Assembly (NCBI GenBank): GCA_020062065.1
Contig: JAGUWZ010000079.1
Span: forward strand, 1 to 6,174
Source: Candidatus Omnitrophota bacterium
GTDB lineage: Bacteria > Omnitrophota > Gorgyraeia > Gygaellales > Profunditerraquicolaceae
Direction: 5' to 3'
DNA length: 6,174 nucleotides
Shown here piece by piece: positions 5,680 through 6,174 of this stretch. The position numbers and the translations under genes were made by a program. Within the stretch, counting starts at the first letter, position 1; each line of letters begins with the position of its first letter. The notes below the pieces were generated by a model. The model had not been told where the DNA came from and searched no databases. It saw nothing but the letters and a program-made list of their open reading frames with translations.

Positions 5680-5710
5680 AAAGAGTTGTAAAACTAACAG
5701 GAAACTCTTT
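5680..5710 (+). other. AT-rich inverted repeat after leuC
   Basis: AAAGAGTT (5680-5687) pairs with AACTCTTT (5703-5710), giving an 8-bp, mostly A-T stem with a 15-nt loop. No T-tract follows, so it is not a good intrinsic terminator. It abuts the CGCAGAT units of the inverted element, and part of it may be the decayed outer end of that element. Confidence 0.3.
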
Positions 5711-5838
5711 GAACGCAGATGAACGCAGATTACACGCAGATATACGCAGATGAAAAAGATTTATCCGCGTTTGATTTGCGAAAATCTGCGTTAATAAAAT
5801 TGGGTTGAAGTTATCATTTTATTAGTTATTAAATCAGA
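5711..5838 (-). mobile_element. MITE-like hairpin element, copy 5 (inverted, degraded)
   Basis: The reverse complement reads (T)CTGATTTAATAACTAAT..., then CAACCCAATTTTATTAACGCAG..., and ends in four ATCTGCG units, matching the left end and both arms of the other copies. One of the four left-arm units is missing, leaving three facing four. The outer right end (TTCTTAAATTGGC in intact copies) is not recognisable beyond about 5711, or 5700 at most. I could not find a 12-bp direct repeat. It lies between leuC and pilT, with the element's left end 43 nt before the pilT start. It is the only copy in the window in this orientation. Confidence 0.83.
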
Positions 5839-5870
5839 TTACTTCTCATTATTTTTCAGAGATCAATAAT

Positions 5871-5877
5871 AAGGAGG
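5871..5877 (+). promoter_or_regulatory. Shine-Dalgarno of pilT
   Basis: AAGGAGG at 5871-5877 is a near-perfect anti-16S match 4 nt before the ATG at 5882. It fixes the pilT start. It is the strongest ribosome-binding site in the window and lies outside the neighbouring element. Confidence 0.85.
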
Positions 5878-5881
5878 CAAA

Positions 5882-6174
5882 ATGGAGATACAAGAGTTGC
5901 TTTTATTATGCATCAAAAAAAAGGCTTCAGATTTGCATTTAACTGAGCATGAACCACCAATCTTACGGATAGATGGAAGATTACACAGGACAGAAATGTC
6001 TTGTTTAGACCGCAATACTCTTAAAAAAATGATTTACGGAATTTTAACTGATTCTCAAAAAGAAATCTTTGAACGGAATCTGGAATTGGATTTTTCACTT
6101 GCCCTTCCGGGAATGGATAGATTCCGTGTTAATCTGCATATGCAGAAGGGTTCGGTGGAGGGGGCCTTTAGACG
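5882..6174 (+). CDS. pilT: Type IV pilus retraction ATPase PilT, N-terminal part (partial)
   Basis: PilT is a hexameric cytoplasmic ATPase that drives retraction of type IV pili (twitching motility, DNA uptake). The frame is open to the window edge: 97 full codons plus two bases. The translation starts MEIQELLLLCIKKKASDLHL. The motifs ASDLHL (15-20), PPILRIDGRL (25-34), LTDSQKEIFE (55-64), ELDFSLALPG (68-77) and RFRVNLHMQKGSVEGAFR (80-97) follow the PAS-like N-terminal domain of PilT/PilU. The Walker A and B motifs that would confirm the ATPase lie beyond the window. PilT fits better than PilB or GspE because of the short N-terminus directly leading into ASDLHL; a PilU-like paralogue cannot be excluded. 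Its function is unrelated to the upstream leuC, and a repeat separates them, so it is probably a new transcription unit. Confidence 0.9.
   Translation, partial: MEIQELLLLCIKKKASDLHLTEHEPPILRIDGRLHRTEMSCLDRNTLKKMIYGILTDSQKEIFERNLELDFSLALPGMDRFRVNLHMQKGSVEGAFR

Overview
The window is a + strand segment of a bacterial chromosome, moderately AT-rich by eye. It begins in the last codons of rpsK (ribosomal protein S11). It then runs through rpsD (S4), rpoA (RNA polymerase alpha), rplQ (L17, with a long charged tail), a class I aspartate/prephenate-type aminotransferase, a LeuC-type 3-isopropylmalate dehydratase large subunit, and the first 97 codons of pilT. The order rpsK-rpsD-rpoA-rplQ is the usual bacterial alpha-operon end. 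The protein styles (four-cysteine S4, L17 with a Lys/Glu-rich tail ending in a basic FLGGIRRIFKRERDSL segment) and the repeat-laden intergenic DNA suggest an uncultured Gram-negative candidate-phylum bacterium. Omnitrophota is my best guess, from memory only and with low confidence.

The genes are ordinary; the spaces between them are not. Five of the intergenic gaps carry copies of one non-coding element: 81-237, 1001-1155, 2171-2232 (right half only), 4210-4366, and 5711-5838 (inverted, degraded). Intact copies are 155-157 bp, start G(C/G)TGATTTAA and end TTAAATTGGC. Their ends form an imperfect terminal inverted repeat (13 of 17 positions in copy 1). The middle is a large imperfect hairpin built from four CGCAGAT-like units facing four ATCTGCG units, with start-to-start spacings of 10, 11 and 10 bp in both arms.

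Two copies are flanked by perfect 12-bp direct repeats exactly at the predicted ends: TAAAGGAGATGA around the copy before rpoA, and TAAGTAAATAAA around the copy before leuC. These are target-site duplications, so the element is mobile and MITE-like. At rpoA the duplicated target contains the Shine-Dalgarno sequence, so the insertion rebuilt the ribosome-binding site next to the start codon and left an orphan copy upstream.

The four forward copies all point the same way, with their right ends 8-34 nt before the start codons of rpsD, rpoA, rplQ and leuC. Three of them split what is normally a compact co-transcribed ribosomal operon. A second, unrelated palindrome (4036-4117) resembles the GTCATTGCGAG...CTCGCAATGAC class of bacterial intergenic repeats. 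A hairpin followed by a T-rich stretch after rpsD may be a terminator or attenuator. No tRNA, rRNA, CRISPR array or transposase gene was seen.
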